NCBI GenBank assembly: GCA_947458405.1
Contig: CANGZW010000020.1
Location: 1 to 39,075, forward strand
Origin: Leptospiraceae bacterium
Lineage (GTDB): Bacteria; Spirochaetota; Leptospiria; Leptospirales; Leptospiraceae
DNA length: 39,075 nucleotides
Direction of reading: 5' to 3'
Position numbers and translations under genes: made by a program. Below the pieces are notes generated by a model. It worked only from the letters and a program-made list of their open reading frames with translations, searched no databases and had not been told where the DNA came from. Shown piece after piece: positions 25,026 to 34,647 of the stretch; the stretch's first letter is position 1; the number at the start of each line of letters is the position of its first letter.

Positions 25026-26012
25026 TTATTCAATTTTTACCTGACCGTTGTTAGTTACAATTCCGGATAGTAATGTTCCACTGGATTTAGATTGTACTTT
25101 TATCTTTTCTCCTGTATTTCCAGACTCTCTAGCAATAGCCCGTGTAGATATAAATACATTACCTTCATAAAATACAATATCAATATTAGAACCCCTTTCA
25201 ACAGTATGTATTTCTCTAAGGTGCTTCTTTCGAATTAAATCACCTTCCTCGATGTTTGAGAGAGATGTCATACCCTTTACATTTGAGGTAAATAAATCAG
25301 AAATATTTTCTGAAATAAATATTTGCTTATATATTATATCATTCTCCGAGATTTGTTGGAGTCTGTTTATCCTACGATTGGCAACAGGTGCATTAATTTT
25401 AAATTCAACTAAAAATTTTGTTCTAACGGAATAAACCCTAGTGTTGTCTTTCCAAGCATCTAATGTAAAAATTTTTTGACCTGGAGTTATATTTTTAGGG
25501 ATATTTCCCCATTTTAACTCTACTCCTTTTTCAGGGAAAAATAAATCCTCACCAAGATACGTTACGCGAATATCATCTGGAGTAATTTTTTCTTTCTCTG
25601 ATATCTCAAATACAAATGATTTTTCTATATCTTCCTTTAGAAATTTCTTATTGAGTGGAATAATTTGACAGGAACTCCCTAAAACTTTTCTATCCGATAA
25701 TTCAGATGGCAATAATTTATAAATTTCATCAGGAGTTAGAGTTATAGGTTCAGTTGGTGTTGCAGTTAAATAAATATCTGCGATACCATCAGGGAGTTTA
25801 GAAATATTCGATAAGTAGATATCTTTCCCTGTGATAAATGCCTTGGGTTTGATATAGATAGCATCAGATGAAAATAAGGAGTTTGGAGTTAAAATTCCTA
25901 ATGTTAGTAAAGTTATATTAAGCGATAATTTAAGTATTAGTAGTACTTTTTTAAATAATTTAGATATATACAGGCACTGAATCAATTTAGTTTCAGCACC
26001 GGTAGTTATCAT
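25026..26012 (-). CDS. flgA: Flagellar P-ring assembly chaperone FlgA
   Basis: FlgA is a periplasmic chaperone that helps FlgI form the P ring. The 328-residue protein has a long N-terminal region with a hydrophobic segment (about 22-48) that serves as signal or anchor. The C-terminal part is the SAF-type domain of FlgA: APVANRRINRLQQISENDI, then SNIEEGDLIRKKHLRE, VERGSNIDIVFYEGNV and the closing GEKIKVQSKSSGTLLSGIV, all family features. It is about 100 residues longer than E. coli FlgA at the N-terminal side. It follows flgG by 10 bases and precedes flgH by 21. Confidence 0.92.
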   Translation of the reverse strand: MITTGAETKLIQCLYISKLFKKVLLILKLSLNITLLTLGILTPNSLFSSDAIYIKPKAFITGKDIYLSNISKLPDGIADIYLTATPTEPITLTPDEIYKLLPSELSDRKVLGSSCQIIPLNKKFLKEDIEKSFVFEISEKEKITPDDIRVTYLGEDLFFPEKGVELKWGNIPKNITPGQKIFTLDAWKDNTRVYSVRTKFLVEFKINAPVANRRINRLQQISENDIIYKQIFISENISDLFTSNVKGMTSLSNIEEGDLIRKKHLREIHTVERGSNIDIVFYEGNVFISTRAIARESGNTGEKIKVQSKSSGTLLSGIVTNNGQVKIE

Positions 26013-26022
26013 TTTTAATATC

Positions 26023-26820
26023 CTATCGTTTTAGTCCGATAGCAGTTGAGAGCATGTTATCAGATGTTTGAATTGCCTTTGAGTTTGATTCATAAGCTCT
26101 TTGTGCTACAATCATACTTACCATTTCTTCAACTATTTTTACATTACTCATTTCTAAAAATCCTTGTAGTACGCTTCCAAATCCTTCTGAAGAGGGTGAA
26201 CCGGGAATTTCTGCACCACTGGCAACAGTTTCTTTGAAAAGATTTTTACCAATTGCCTGCAAACCAGCTGGATTAACAAATCTATAAAGTTCAACCTGAC
26301 CAATAGTGGTAGGACGTATGTCATTTCCTATTTTTACAGTTACTTCTCCCTGTTCGCTCACAGAAAGTGAATTCAAAATAGCATTTTCCGGTAAAATTAT
26401 TGGAGGCTCAAATAAATATCCATTTGAGGTAACAACCTGTTGGTTTGAATCAATCTTAAAAGATCCATCTCTTGTAAAAGCAAAGGATCCATCAGGCATT
26501 TGAATTTTGAAAAATCCCATTTCTCCAGTTATCGCAAGGTCCAACTTATTTCCAGTTGCCTGGAAAGAACCTATTTCAAACATTTTTTGGGATGCCGCGG
26601 CTCTAACACCATGTCCTACATTTACTCCAGTAGGTATTTCACTCACTGCTGTAGCGGGTGTTCCTGCCATGACCTGGTGTTGATATACTAAATCTTCAAA
26701 ATCTGCTCTATTCTTCTTAAAACCTGTTGTGTTAACGTTTGCAAGGTTATTTGAAATTGTATCGATATGAAACTGCTGTGCAATCATACCTGTAGAAGCA
26801 GTCCAGAGGGATCTCATCAT
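26023..26820 (-). CDS. flgG: Flagellar distal rod protein FlgG
   Basis: FlgG forms the distal rod of the flagellar motor. The 265-residue length is standard. The N-terminus MMRSLWTASTGMIAQQ continues as IDTISNNLANVNTTGFK, the signature of rod and hook proteins, and the C-terminus ends EEMVSMIVAQRAYESNSKAIQTSD, as in FlgG; the terminal helices polymerise into the rod. It is the first gene of the flg run; the start has AGGAG (26835-26831) about 10 bases upstream. The methyltransferase gene ends only 69 bases upstream with no visible terminator, so the flg run may also receive transcripts from it. Confidence 0.97.
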   Translation of the reverse strand: MMRSLWTASTGMIAQQFHIDTISNNLANVNTTGFKKNRADFEDLVYQHQVMAGTPATAVSEIPTGVNVGHGVRAAASQKMFEIGSFQATGNKLDLAITGEMGFFKIQMPDGSFAFTRDGSFKIDSNQQVVTSNGYLFEPPIILPENAILNSLSVSEQGEVTVKIGNDIRPTTIGQVELYRFVNPAGLQAIGKNLFKETVASGAEIPGSPSSEGFGSVLQGFLEMSNVKIVEEMVSMIVAQRAYESNSKAIQTSDNMLSTAIGLKR

Positions 26821-26889
26821 ATTGATATTTCTCCTATTCTAAAGAATCTATCGTCATTTGTAGAATTTTCGTTATACTTTTTTTTAATT

Positions 26890-28035
26890 TTAACGTGATA
26901 AAACTACACATCGATTGGAATTTGTACCTTTTTCATTGTTAGAAATATTCCAACAATTAGATAATTTCGTAAATTTTTGTGAGTTAATTATTGTTTTGAC
27001 CCAATACAATGATGACTTTTCAGCAGATTCAATAACTAGATCATCTAGATTGAGTAATTCTTTTTTGTACAACACATCACCCACTTCCATAACTAGAAAT
27101 GAATTTTTTTTCATCACCCTATGACATTCTCTTAATGTATTTTGAATGAATTCTTTCCAATCAGATGGATTTTGAATAATCGATACACCTGTTAAAAATT
27201 TCAAATCAATATCTAAAAACCATGCTTTTAACCAATTATCATTTATATAATCAACCTTATCCAGGAATGGTGGAGATGTAACAATTAAATCGACAGAGTC
27301 GGTGGGAACCTCTTTCATGTTGTAAGAAAAAGATTGAGTGTATTTATTTTTCTTAGAAAATTCGTGATAAAAAGGTGGAAGTGGATCGGAAAGATCATTT
27401 CTCATCTTTTTTAAAATTCTTTCTTTAATAGCCTTATATTGTGGGGTTTGGTTTCTCTTTTCATTGTTTCTTTTTTGAGAAATAGCAGGTATAGAAATTT
27501 GTGGAAATGTATAGACTGAAAAAAAACCATCTGAATGTCCATGCAAGCGGGAGAGTGCTGTTAACATTATATATGTTAACTCCGGTGATTTATCTTCTTT
27601 GTAAATTTCTTTAAGATTTTTAATTTCCTGTAAAGTTTTTGGATGATAAAAATGATGTAGATCATTGTCTTGTATCTCATCTGATTTTTTCTTATGCAAG
27701 TCTAAACCGTTGATGATTTTTTCCATTTTTTCATAGGATGGTACCACTCTTCTTGATTCGGCTAAGAAAATAGAGAGAGGATTTATATCATTGTGTATTC
27801 CAAAATGACCATCAAGATTAGCCTGGATGGTTGTAGTTCCCCTTCCTCCGAAAGGGTCTAAGATCGTTCTCTTTTTCTTTTTTAGAAAACGATTAATAAA
27901 GTATTGAGGTAATTCTGGTTTAAATGCCGCCCTATAGCTTATGCAGTAATGCAGTGTATGGGATTGCCTTTGTTTTGAAGTCCAAAATTCCCCTATTTCA
28001 TATTTAGATTCTTTCGTTAATAAATTTTTAGCCAT
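26890..28035 (-). CDS. Solitary DNA methyltransferase (N4-cytosine/N6-adenine type)
   Basis: A 381-residue amino-methyltransferase. The SAM-binding motif [16 protein letters not shown] comes first, about residues 58-73, and the catalytic motif TSPPF lies about residue 263. Between them are some 190 residues that probably read the target sequence (including [20 protein letters not shown]). This order, SAM motif then target region then catalytic motif, is not that of the common beta-class enzymes of this group. TSPPF fits either N4-cytosine or N6-adenine transfer. No restriction endonuclease gene is adjacent, so it looks solitary, with a possible role in gene regulation or phage avoidance. The ATG follows an AG-rich ribosome site. 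Confidence 0.85.
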   Translation of the reverse strand: MAKNLLTKESKYEIGEFWTSKQRQSHTLHYCISYRAAFKPELPQYFINRFLKKKKRTILDPFGGRGTTTIQANLDGHFGIHNDINPLSIFLAESRRVVPSYEKMEKIINGLDLHKKKSDEIQDNDLHHFYHPKTLQEIKNLKEIYKEDKSPELTYIMLTALSRLHGHSDGFFSVYTFPQISIPAISQKRNNEKRNQTPQYKAIKERILKKMRNDLSDPLPPFYHEFSKKNKYTQSFSYNMKEVPTDSVDLIVTSPPFLDKVDYINDNWLKAWFLDIDLKFLTGVSIIQNPSDWKEFIQNTLRECHRVMKKNSFLVMEVGDVLYKKELLNLDDLVIESAEKSSLYWVKTIINSQKFTKLSNCWNISNNEKGTNSNRCVVLSR

Positions 28036-28230
28036 TTCTTCTTCTTCTATTTTCGGAAAAAATGAAACTAAAGAATTGTTATTTTTTATATAAAAAGTAT
28101 ATACAAATTGTTTAAATAATAATCATCTTTACTGATATATATTCTTAAAGGTATATTTTTGTTAATAAAACAAACACTATTTGCTTTAAAAATAGGCTAA
28201 ACTCATCCCAAAATAACTAATATTTAAATT

Positions 28231-28250
28231 AAAGTAAGTAATTGTACTTT
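28231..28250. promoter_or_regulatory. Inverted repeat, possible activator site for the sigma-54 promoter
   Basis: AAAGTA (28231-28236) and TACTTT (28245-28250) face each other across 8 bases, centred about 85 bases upstream of the predicted sigma-54 start. Enhancer-binding proteins usually bind inverted repeats 80-150 bases upstream. Another inverted repeat, TTTGTT-AATAA-AACAAA (28158-28174), is further up. Both are short in very AT-rich DNA and could be chance. I see nothing else in 28036-28299. Confidence 0.3.
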
Positions 28251-28299
28251 TCAAATGCCAATTTTTTGTTAAATTATTAGATAAATAATAATTATGATA

Positions 28300-28315
28300 T
28301 GGCACAGAATTTGCA
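28300..28315 (+). promoter_or_regulatory. Sigma-54 (RpoN) type promoter
   Basis: TGGCACAGAATTTGCA matches the sigma-54 consensus TGGCAC-N5-TTGCA. The invariant GG (28301-28302) and GC (28313-28314) are exactly 10 bases apart. Such a match is rare in DNA this poor in G and C. Transcription would begin about 28326, one base before the ATG at 28327. Confidence 0.7.
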
Positions 28316-28326
28316 TATACTTTAGC

Positions 28327-28911
28327 ATGAATTTCTACAAAAAGAAATGGATAGGTGTAATTTTATGTGGAAGAAGACCAAATTTATATTCGGTAGATAA
28401 GTCTGTATTCCATGAAGAAGAAAATAAACTCGTATCACATTCATATAATTTACTGAATAGTGTAGTTCAGTACATCGTTTTGAGCGTTAACGAAAAGCAA
28501 TTTCCATTTTATAAGAATAATTACAACGATACTGAAATAATCATAGATTCAAATAAATTAGGTGGTTCCTTAAGCGGCATATTGAGTGTTTTTAATGCTT
28601 ACAGAAATTTTAATTTTATTGTAACAAGCTACAAAATGAGAAATATTACAAATGATTTATTGAATGATTTAATTTATAATTACAATAACCAACCAGGATA
28701 TGATTTTTATGTTTATAATAAGGCTGATATTATTGAACCATTTTGTGGTATCTACACAGCTAAAGGATTAGAGAATATTCATACACTTTATAATGAGGGA
28801 TATTTAAAAACTAATTCTTTAATTGAATCTATAAAATTAAGTAATACATTATTTTTACCAATTAAAAATAATTTTAATGAATGTTTTAAACCTTTTGTAG
28901 AAACTATATAA
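28327..28911 (+). CDS. Degenerate MobA-like nucleotidyltransferase
   Basis: A 194-residue protein resembling MobA, which links GMP to molybdopterin. The layout is kept: GVILCGRRPNLYSVDKSVF where MobA has LAGGxSxRMGxDKxxL, then GGSLSGILS for GPLAGIxS, IVTSYKMRNI for the metal-binding CDMPxI and EPFCGIY for EPLxAxY. Several key residues are lost: the second glycine of the nucleotide loop, the Arg-Met, and the Asp of CDMP. The Asp-Lys of the loop and the EPxCxIY strand remain. It is probably catalytically changed or inactive, or works on another substrate. I place the start at ATG 28327 because the ATG at 28294 lies upstream of the sigma-54 promoter; neither has a ribosome site. Confidence 0.65.
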   Translation: MNFYKKKWIGVILCGRRPNLYSVDKSVFHEEENKLVSHSYNLLNSVVQYIVLSVNEKQFPFYKNNYNDTEIIIDSNKLGGSLSGILSVFNAYRNFNFIVTSYKMRNITNDLLNDLIYNYNNQPGYDFYVYNKADIIEPFCGIYTAKGLENIHTLYNEGYLKTNSLIESIKLSNTLFLPIKNNFNECFKPFVETI

Positions 28912-29116
28912 TAAAAAATTTTAATTATATAAAAAAAGTTTAGGAAAATTCTTATTTACCAATTTATTTACTAAGCTAAAAAGTTAATCTAGTTCAAAAA
29001 CCCCCTTTTTTTCTCAAAATCATAATTTATAAAAGTAATAAAAATTAGCTGTATTAAAGTTGGATTTCAAAAATATAGTGAAATTAGAATAGCATTAAAT
29101 ATTTGTAGGTAAGAAA

Positions 29117-30904
29117 ATGAGCCAAATTGACAAGACAAAAAAATCTATTGGAATTAATAAAATCGAAGACAAAGATCGTCAGGAAATATTCAAGAAATTT
29201 ATCGATGCAGGGGGGCAGGTTATCAAAGAGGATTCCTCTAAAAAAGAAGATCCCACCAAGGCGGTAAAAAGCACAAAGGCTCCTTCTAGATCTCCCATAG
29301 CAAGGGATAAAAAAACAAAATCTCAAGGCAACGAGCCTAAAAATACTAAATCTGCTTCCTCGGACTCTAGCAAAAGTGAGCAGTCTAATCCAACAGATCC
29401 AAGCATTCACGAAAATAACTATTCTTCCTTTTTATCCATATTTTTCCTGAAATTTAAATCATGGTCTTCAAAAGTTTCGGAATTTAACTCACCTATATTG
29501 ACTCCAGATTTTTTAAGCCAATTAAACCTGGAACTCAAAGAATCTCTTCTAAACTTTAACTTAGCTGGAAAAGAAATCTTAGGAAATCCAGAAATTTATC
29601 AAAACATGGTGGTTGAACTCTCAAAAGAATCTCCATTTTACCCCGAACTAATAATTAGAGGTGGGAAACTTATGGATTACGGGGAATTAGAAGAGCTATT
29701 TAGAGAGTACAATATCTCCCCTCAAAGAGGAATAAACGTTGCTTCAATTTACAATCCCTTATATTCTATTTTTAGAAAAATTTACTTTTTATATCCATAT
29801 AATACGTCATACTTAAAAGCACTTGAAAAAGGATATGATGTCTTAGAAAAATTAGAAAAAAAATCTTCAGTTATATATAAAACAAGAAAGAAACAATTAT
29901 CTAAGTATCACAATTTTATATTTAATAAGGCATTCGAAAAAATATATTTAGCAGTTCTAAGACACAACAATAAAAATGTTCCGTTAGAATCTAAATATAT
30001 GGAAATTTTATTAGAAATTAAAAATGAAGAAAGAATCGGTTCAATGAAAAATTTTAATTTTGTAGAGATAGAACAAAAAGTGGAAGAGCCAACCGCTGAA
30101 ACAGATAAAAAAGAGGAAGATTCTGAAAATAATAAAGAAGAAGAAATTCCTGAAATAGTAAAACACGGTTTAGAATTAATGGGAGCCACCAATTTAGAAA
30201 ATTTAAGAAAAAAACATGATCCAAAAAAAGAGTTTTCTGATATTAATATTGCTGACAAAACTTTTGTTTCCTATCTATTCTTTAAAGAATTTGATATTGA
30301 ATATTCATTAGTATTGACCACAAAAAAAGTTATTGTCAATTCAACTAACGTAAAAGGGTTAAAAATAGATTACAGAGAAAAATTAGAATCCATTTATGAA
30401 TTAACAAGATCCTGTTTGGAACAATTTAGACTTTACGTTGAAAGTGTCAGAGAGTTCGAAAAAGTGAAGAGTACACCCCTTGTAAACTATATAGAACAAT
30501 CAAAGAAAATGACTCAAATAGATCAAAAGAAGAATATCCAATCTAGATCTTCTAGAGTTTCAATCAAAGAATATATAGAAAAAACTTCTGTGATACTAAA
30601 TACATTTTTAGAGGATATGGAAAAAGAAAAAGTAATCATTGGAAATCCAGATGATGTATTAAATTTTGATAATGTTGAATCAAAGAAGAAATTAAATAAA
30701 AAGAAAATAAGAGAAGCTATATATGACTGCTGTGCTTTTTGTAATGGTTTATTGAGTAAGTTAAGCGATTCCGGAGAATTATATGGTGCTGGATTAGAAT
30801 TAACTCCGGAACAATTAAAAAATAGCTATGGCATAGAAGTTTTAGTAACTACAAAAGAATCTGAAGATTCAACAAAAGATGCTAATGATCTATCGGAAAT
30901 TTAA
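29117..30904 (+). CDS. Conserved-looking protein of unknown function, 595 residues
   Basis: I do not recognise this protein. It has no signal peptide and should be cytoplasmic. Residues 1-40 (GINKIEDKDRQEIFKKFID, then AGGQVIKED) look like a conserved motif. Residues 40-100 are a low-complexity, Lys/Ser/Pro-rich, probably disordered linker. The rest is mainly helical, with an acidic insert about 320-345 (EEPTAETDKKEEDSENNKEE) between two helical regions. A Cys-Cys-x-x-Cys (CCAFC) occurs about residue 538. A weak AGG precedes the ATG by about 8 bases. The next gene starts two bases after the stop, so the two proteins are very likely made together. Confidence 0.75.
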   Translation: MSQIDKTKKSIGINKIEDKDRQEIFKKFIDAGGQVIKEDSSKKEDPTKAVKSTKAPSRSPIARDKKTKSQGNEPKNTKSASSDSSKSEQSNPTDPSIHENNYSSFLSIFFLKFKSWSSKVSEFNSPILTPDFLSQLNLELKESLLNFNLAGKEILGNPEIYQNMVVELSKESPFYPELIIRGGKLMDYGELEELFREYNISPQRGINVASIYNPLYSIFRKIYFLYPYNTSYLKALEKGYDVLEKLEKKSSVIYKTRKKQLSKYHNFIFNKAFEKIYLAVLRHNNKNVPLESKYMEILLEIKNEERIGSMKNFNFVEIEQKVEEPTAETDKKEEDSENNKEEEIPEIVKHGLELMGATNLENLRKKHDPKKEFSDINIADKTFVSYLFFKEFDIEYSLVLTTKKVIVNSTNVKGLKIDYREKLESIYELTRSCLEQFRLYVESVREFEKVKSTPLVNYIEQSKKMTQIDQKKNIQSRSSRVSIKEYIEKTSVILNTFLEDMEKEKVIIGNPDDVLNFDNVESKKKLNKKKIREAIYDCCAFCNGLLSKLSDSGELYGAGLELTPEQLKNSYGIEVLVTTKESEDSTKDANDLSEI

Positions 30905-30906
30905 CA

Positions 30907-31632
30907 ATGGCAAATATTAAAGTAATAATTTTTCAAAAAAATATAAATACTGATCTAACTAAAGATCAAAAATTAAAAATTGCGTCTGCGAAAGCTGACT
31001 TTTTAATTTTACCGAGATTCTTCCCCTACTTTGAAAAAGCGAGTGATGGCATTCAACAAAAAGAATCTTTTTACTTGGATAAAATTTTAGAAATTTCTGA
31101 GTATCACAAAGGAGTTGTTATCGGAGGTAGTATAATAAGGAAAATAGAAGGTAATTTTGTAGAATCAATACCCATTGTTAAAGATGTAACACTTGTGGAT
31201 TATTATAATTTTAGGTCAGGAAGCACTATCGGAGATTTAAAGATTCTTCCTCAAGATGGAGATTCAATTTATATTTTGAATGGTGCTCGATTTTCTATTT
31301 TGCCCGGAGAAGATATTTTAAATCCTAGTAATATGGAAATTCTAAAAAAAGAAAAGATAGAATTGGTTTTTAACCCAAATGATTCTTATAATTCCGACAA
31401 TGAATTTACTAATTACCAAGATGAATTAAAGAAATTTTTTGAATTCTCTCAGATTTATAATTTCAATATTATTAGAACTTGTGGTACAGGGAAGATAAAT
31501 GGAAAAGAATTAACCGGCAGAAGTTTTTATACATCACAAACAGGTGTTAAATGGAAACTAGGAGAGGTTGAAAATCAATTAGAAATTATAAAGACAGTAA
31601 ATGTTAACATCTTTGAAACATTCCCAAATTAG
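30907..31632 (+). CDS. Nitrilase-fold protein apparently lacking the catalytic triad
   Basis: A 241-residue protein with the layout of the carbon-nitrogen hydrolase (nitrilase) superfamily: [13 protein letters not shown], then [24 protein letters not shown], and [11 protein letters not shown] followed by [13 protein letters not shown]. In active members these positions read PE (catalytic Glu), RKxHL (Lys) and liCxD (Cys). Here the Glu position appears as Arg, the Lys position as Asp and the Cys as Gly (LPGED). The fold is probably kept while the amidase reaction is lost. The gene starts two bases after the 595-residue protein, suggesting a joint, perhaps structural or regulatory, role. Its end overlaps the end of rlmN by 4 bases. 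The alignment was made by eye. Confidence 0.6.
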   Translation: MANIKVIIFQKNINTDLTKDQKLKIASAKADFLILPRFFPYFEKASDGIQQKESFYLDKILEISEYHKGVVIGGSIIRKIEGNFVESIPIVKDVTLVDYYNFRSGSTIGDLKILPQDGDSIYILNGARFSILPGEDILNPSNMEILKKEKIELVFNPNDSYNSDNEFTNYQDELKKFFEFSQIYNFNIIRTCGTGKINGKELTGRSFYTSQTGVKWKLGEVENQLEIIKTVNVNIFETFPN

Positions 31633-32654
31633 TAAGACACAGCTGCGAGCATTCCACAAGCTCCGTTAATATCTTTTCCGGGAGATCTTCTATTTAAAAT
31701 AGGTACTTTTGATGACTTTAATAATTCCCGAAAAGTATCTATTTCATCCTCATTGGGTTTTCTCCATCCATGTAATTCTGTATTTAAAGGAATTAAATTA
31801 ATTTTACAGTTTACCGATCTTAATATTTTCACCAGCTTTAAAGCATTTTCTTTTCCCATATTTACACCCGGGATCATTATATACTCAAAAGTGATTCTAC
31901 GTCCCAAAGTTTTAGTAAAATCTCTTGCAGATTTAAGTAACACTTCCAATGGATATTTTTCATCTATACCCATGATAGTTTTTCTAGTTACTGGATTTGG
32001 GTGATTTAATGAAATTGCAAAATTAAAAGGTTCTTTATTTTTAATAAATCTTTCTATTCCTGTAACAACCCCAGCAGTTGAAATTGTAATACGTTTTGCA
32101 CCTAAGTTCCATGTTTGGGGATCATGAAAGATATGAGCAGACTGTATTACCGAATCATAATTATGCATAGGCTCACCCATGCCCATAAAGACAATATTAG
32201 TGCATCTATCCCCTACAATTTTTTCTACTTGTAGAATTTGGTCAACAATCTGCCAAACTTTTAGGTTACCCTTAAAATCTAATAAGCCCGTAGCACAAAA
32301 CGCACATGATAAAGTACACCCTACTTGTGATGAGATACAAATTGTTTTTCTCTCTTCATCTCCAGTGGGAATCCAAACGGTTTCGATAACTTTGCCTTCT
32401 TCTACTGCAAAGGTCATCTTTTGAGTTCCATCTTTTGAAATTAAATGCTTATCTAATTTAATAGATAGGATTTCAGCCTTTTCTTTTAATAATTCCCTGA
32501 AGGTTTTTGGTAGGGTAGAAAATTCGTCAAAGTTAGTAAATCTATCCTTATAAAGACCTGCGTAAATTTGTTTGGCTCTATAAGAATTTTCACCAAGTTC
32601 TTTTATAAAAGTTTCTAAGGCATGTAGACTCATACCTTTCAGGTTTTTTTTCAT
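31629..32654 (-). CDS. rlmN: Dual-specificity 23S rRNA/tRNA methyltransferase RlmN
   Basis: RlmN is a radical-SAM enzyme that methylates C2 of A2503 in 23S rRNA and A37 of some tRNAs. The 341 residues include the 4Fe-4S-binding C113-x3-C117-x2-C120 ([12 protein letters not shown]), the SAM-contacting MGMGEP, the ISTAGV and SLNHP segments and the mechanistic cysteine in NGACGML (about Cys333), which forms the covalent intermediate. It closes the Suf gene run, starting three bases after sufT, so an Fe-S-dependent enzyme is made together with the cluster-building machinery. Confidence 0.96.
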   Translation of the reverse strand: MKKNLKGMSLHALETFIKELGENSYRAKQIYAGLYKDRFTNFDEFSTLPKTFRELLKEKAEILSIKLDKHLISKDGTQKMTFAVEEGKVIETVWIPTGDEERKTICISSQVGCTLSCAFCATGLLDFKGNLKVWQIVDQILQVEKIVGDRCTNIVFMGMGEPMHNYDSVIQSAHIFHDPQTWNLGAKRITISTAGVVTGIERFIKNKEPFNFAISLNHPNPVTRKTIMGIDEKYPLEVLLKSARDFTKTLGRRITFEYIMIPGVNMGKENALKLVKILRSVNCKINLIPLNTELHGWRKPNEDEIDTFRELLKSSKVPILNRRSPGKDINGACGMLAAVSY

Positions 32655-32657
32655 ACT

Positions 32658-32990
32658 TTAATCATAGATTCCCAATGTAACTTTGGCATCTTCGGATGCC
32701 ATAATTCTAGGATCCCATTTAGGAGTCCAAACGATTTCAACATCAACATCTGTAATACCATCTACCCTAAGAGCACATGTCAATACCTGACTTTTTAATT
32801 CCGGCCCTGCAGGACATGCCATACTAGTAAAAGTCATTTTTATTTTCGCTTTCTTTTCTTCATCAACTCTTATATCATAAATTAAACCTAATTCAACTAT
32901 TAGAATACCAATTTCAGGGTCTTCGATTTCCATTAGAGAATCATAAATATTTTTTTCTAACTCACTGAGTGGTCTATCTTCCATTAGCAT
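32658..32990 (-). CDS. sufT: SufT-like MIP18/DUF59 Fe-S maturation protein
   Basis: A 110-residue MIP18-family (DUF59) protein. Members help deliver or mature Fe-S clusters under high demand. Visible features are [17 protein letters not shown], the conserved core, and [10 protein letters not shown] with the single conserved Cys. The place in the run, directly after sufU and before rlmN, agrees with SufT. ATG 32990 and ATG 32984 (two residues apart) are both possible starts. The gaps are 10 bases to sufU and 3 to rlmN. Confidence 0.88.
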   Translation of the reverse strand: MLMEDRPLSELEKNIYDSLMEIEDPEIGILIVELGLIYDIRVDEEKKAKIKMTFTSMACPAGPELKSQVLTCALRVDGITDVDVEIVWTPKWDPRIMASEDAKVTLGIYD

Positions 32991-33000
32991 AGTAAAAAAC

Positions 33001-33423
33001 CTATTTTAACAACTGTTCAAGAGTATTCCATGCTAGAACTGCACATTTTACTCTGACAGGATATTTTTTAACGCCTAAAAGTGCTTCTAGGTCACCTTCA
33101 TCTTCGCTAAAAACTTCATTAGAATCTTCTAATATAGCTTTTTTGAATTTTTTTAATATTTCATATGCTTCTTCTTTGGATTTTCCTTTAACAAGCTCTG
33201 TCATCATAGATCCACTCGATTGTGAAATTGAACATCCCTTGCCATTAAAAGTTATCTCATTAATTGTATCGTTTTCCATTCTGAGAAATATTTCTAACTC
33301 ATCCCCACACAATGGATTCATTCCTTTCTCATGGAAAGTACAGGGCTCTAAAATACCATAATTTCTTGGGTTTTCAAAGTGATCTAAAATTACCTCTTTA
33401 TACAAATCATCTCTTAACGACAC
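33001..33423 (-). CDS. sufU: Fe-S cluster assembly protein SufU
   Basis: SufU accepts sulfur from SufS, either as a zinc-dependent sulfur-transfer protein or scaffold. The 140-residue protein shows PLCGDE (Cys39, Asp41), GKGCSIS (Cys64) and VKCAVLAW (Cys127), the three Cys and one Asp that bind zinc. I use GTG 33423 as start: AGGAG (33438-33434) lies 10 bases upstream and the product begins [15 protein letters not shown] as in known SufU. A longer frame from 33456 would add 11 residues absent from the family. This start overlaps sufS by 17 bases. Confidence 0.93.
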   Translation of the reverse strand: MSLRDDLYKEVILDHFENPRNYGILEPCTFHEKGMNPLCGDELEIFLRMENDTINEITFNGKGCSISQSSGSMMTELVKGKSKEEAYEILKKFKKAILEDSNEVFSEDEGDLEALLGVKKYPVRVKCAVLAWNTLEQLLK

Positions 33424-34645
33424 GGGCAAATATCTCCTTGACCTGCAAAAGTCCATTAATCAAAGCATCAATATCTTCCTTTGTATTATATAAATAAAAA
33501 CTAGCCCTACAGGTTCCGGCAATTTTCATTTTTTTCATAAAAGGTTGTGCACAATGATGCCCTACCCTAATTGCAATACCTTCTTCATCCAATATAGAAC
33601 CAACATCATGAGCATGGACACCATTCACGTTAAAAGAAACTACCCCACCTCTCTTCTGTAAATCATTCACTCCATATAATGTAATACCATTCAGTGAATC
33701 TAATCTTTCGAGAGCATATTCAGTTAAAGCCACTTCATGTTGGTGTATATTTTCCAAACCCACTTTTTCTAGATATTCAATTGCATGTCGAAATGCGATT
33801 ACACCGGATATATGTGGAGTCCCTGCTTCTAATCTAGCTGGTAAATCTGCATATGTACTTTTATCCAAACTTACATCACTAATCATATCTCCCCCACCCA
33901 TCCAGGGGGGCATCTTCTCCAATATTTCTTCTTTCCCATATAAAACACCAACACCTGTTGGTCCGAGCATTTTATGAGCAGAGAATGCATAAAAATCTAC
34001 ATCTAACTCTCTTACATTTGTTTCTATATGACAGGCCCCCTGAGCTCCATCAAGTAAAAAGAGAGCACCAACAGAGTGTGCTTTAGCAATTAAAGGTTTA
34101 ATATCATGAATGGTGCCCGTTACATTAGACATTTGTGATACAGCTACAATCTTAGTTCTATAATCAATTATCTCATTGATATTAGTCGTATCTAAAGATG
34201 AGTCAGGATTTATAGGAATATACTTAATTACTGCTCCTTTTTCCTGAGCTAACATTTGCCAGGGGACAATATTGGAATGATGTTCAAGTTCGGTTAATAC
34301 AATAACATCTCCCCTGTTTATATTTTGCCTTCCCCAACTTTGTGCTACTAAATTAATGCTTTCAGTTGTATTACGAGTAAATATAATTACTTTTGCACAT
34401 TTAGCACCAATAAATTCTGATATTTTAATTCTGGTTCTCTCAAAAAGTTCTGTGGCTTTTTGGGAAAGGTAGTACACACCCCTATGTATATTAGCATTTT
34501 CTTCTTTGTAATACTTATCTAATGCATCTATAACTTGAAATGGTTTTTGTGAACTAGCGGCACTATCTAAAAACACAAGAGACTTACCATTCATATTAGT
34601 TTGAAGGATTGGAAAATCTGTTTTTAATCTATAAGCGTCTAACAT
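33407..34645 (-). CDS. sufS: Cysteine desulfurase SufS
   Basis: SufS takes sulfur from cysteine with pyridoxal phosphate and hands it to SufU. The 412 residues have the PLP-binding Lys225 in [11 protein letters not shown], the cofactor-binding [13 protein letters not shown] and [10 protein letters not shown] regions, and the active Cys365 in RVGHHCAQP, the group II (SufS) pattern. It starts two bases after the Rieske gene and overlaps sufU, typical of the SufS-SufU pair. Confidence 0.97.
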   Translation of the reverse strand: MLDAYRLKTDFPILQTNMNGKSLVFLDSAASSQKPFQVIDALDKYYKEENANIHRGVYYLSQKATELFERTRIKISEFIGAKCAKVIIFTRNTTESINLVAQSWGRQNINRGDVIVLTELEHHSNIVPWQMLAQEKGAVIKYIPINPDSSLDTTNINEIIDYRTKIVAVSQMSNVTGTIHDIKPLIAKAHSVGALFLLDGAQGACHIETNVRELDVDFYAFSAHKMLGPTGVGVLYGKEEILEKMPPWMGGGDMISDVSLDKSTYADLPARLEAGTPHISGVIAFRHAIEYLEKVGLENIHQHEVALTEYALERLDSLNGITLYGVNDLQKRGGVVSFNVNGVHAHDVGSILDEEGIAIRVGHHCAQPFMKKMKIAGTCRASFYLYNTKEDIDALINGLLQVKEIFARVVKR

Positions 34646-34647
34646 AT

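Noticed and set aside
26878-26885. Run of eight T between the methyltransferase and flgG as a phase-variation tract
   Set aside because: It lies outside coding sequence and away from a clear promoter spacer, and short A/T runs are common in DNA this AT-rich.
28294-28326. ATG 28294 as the start of the MobA-like gene
   Set aside because: The added 11 residues are encoded by the sigma-54 promoter itself and have no counterpart in MobA; the family similarity begins after ATG 28327.
33424-33456. ATG 33456 as the start of sufU
   Set aside because: It would add 11 residues absent from SufU, while GTG 33423 has a well-spaced AGGAG and gives the standard N-terminus.
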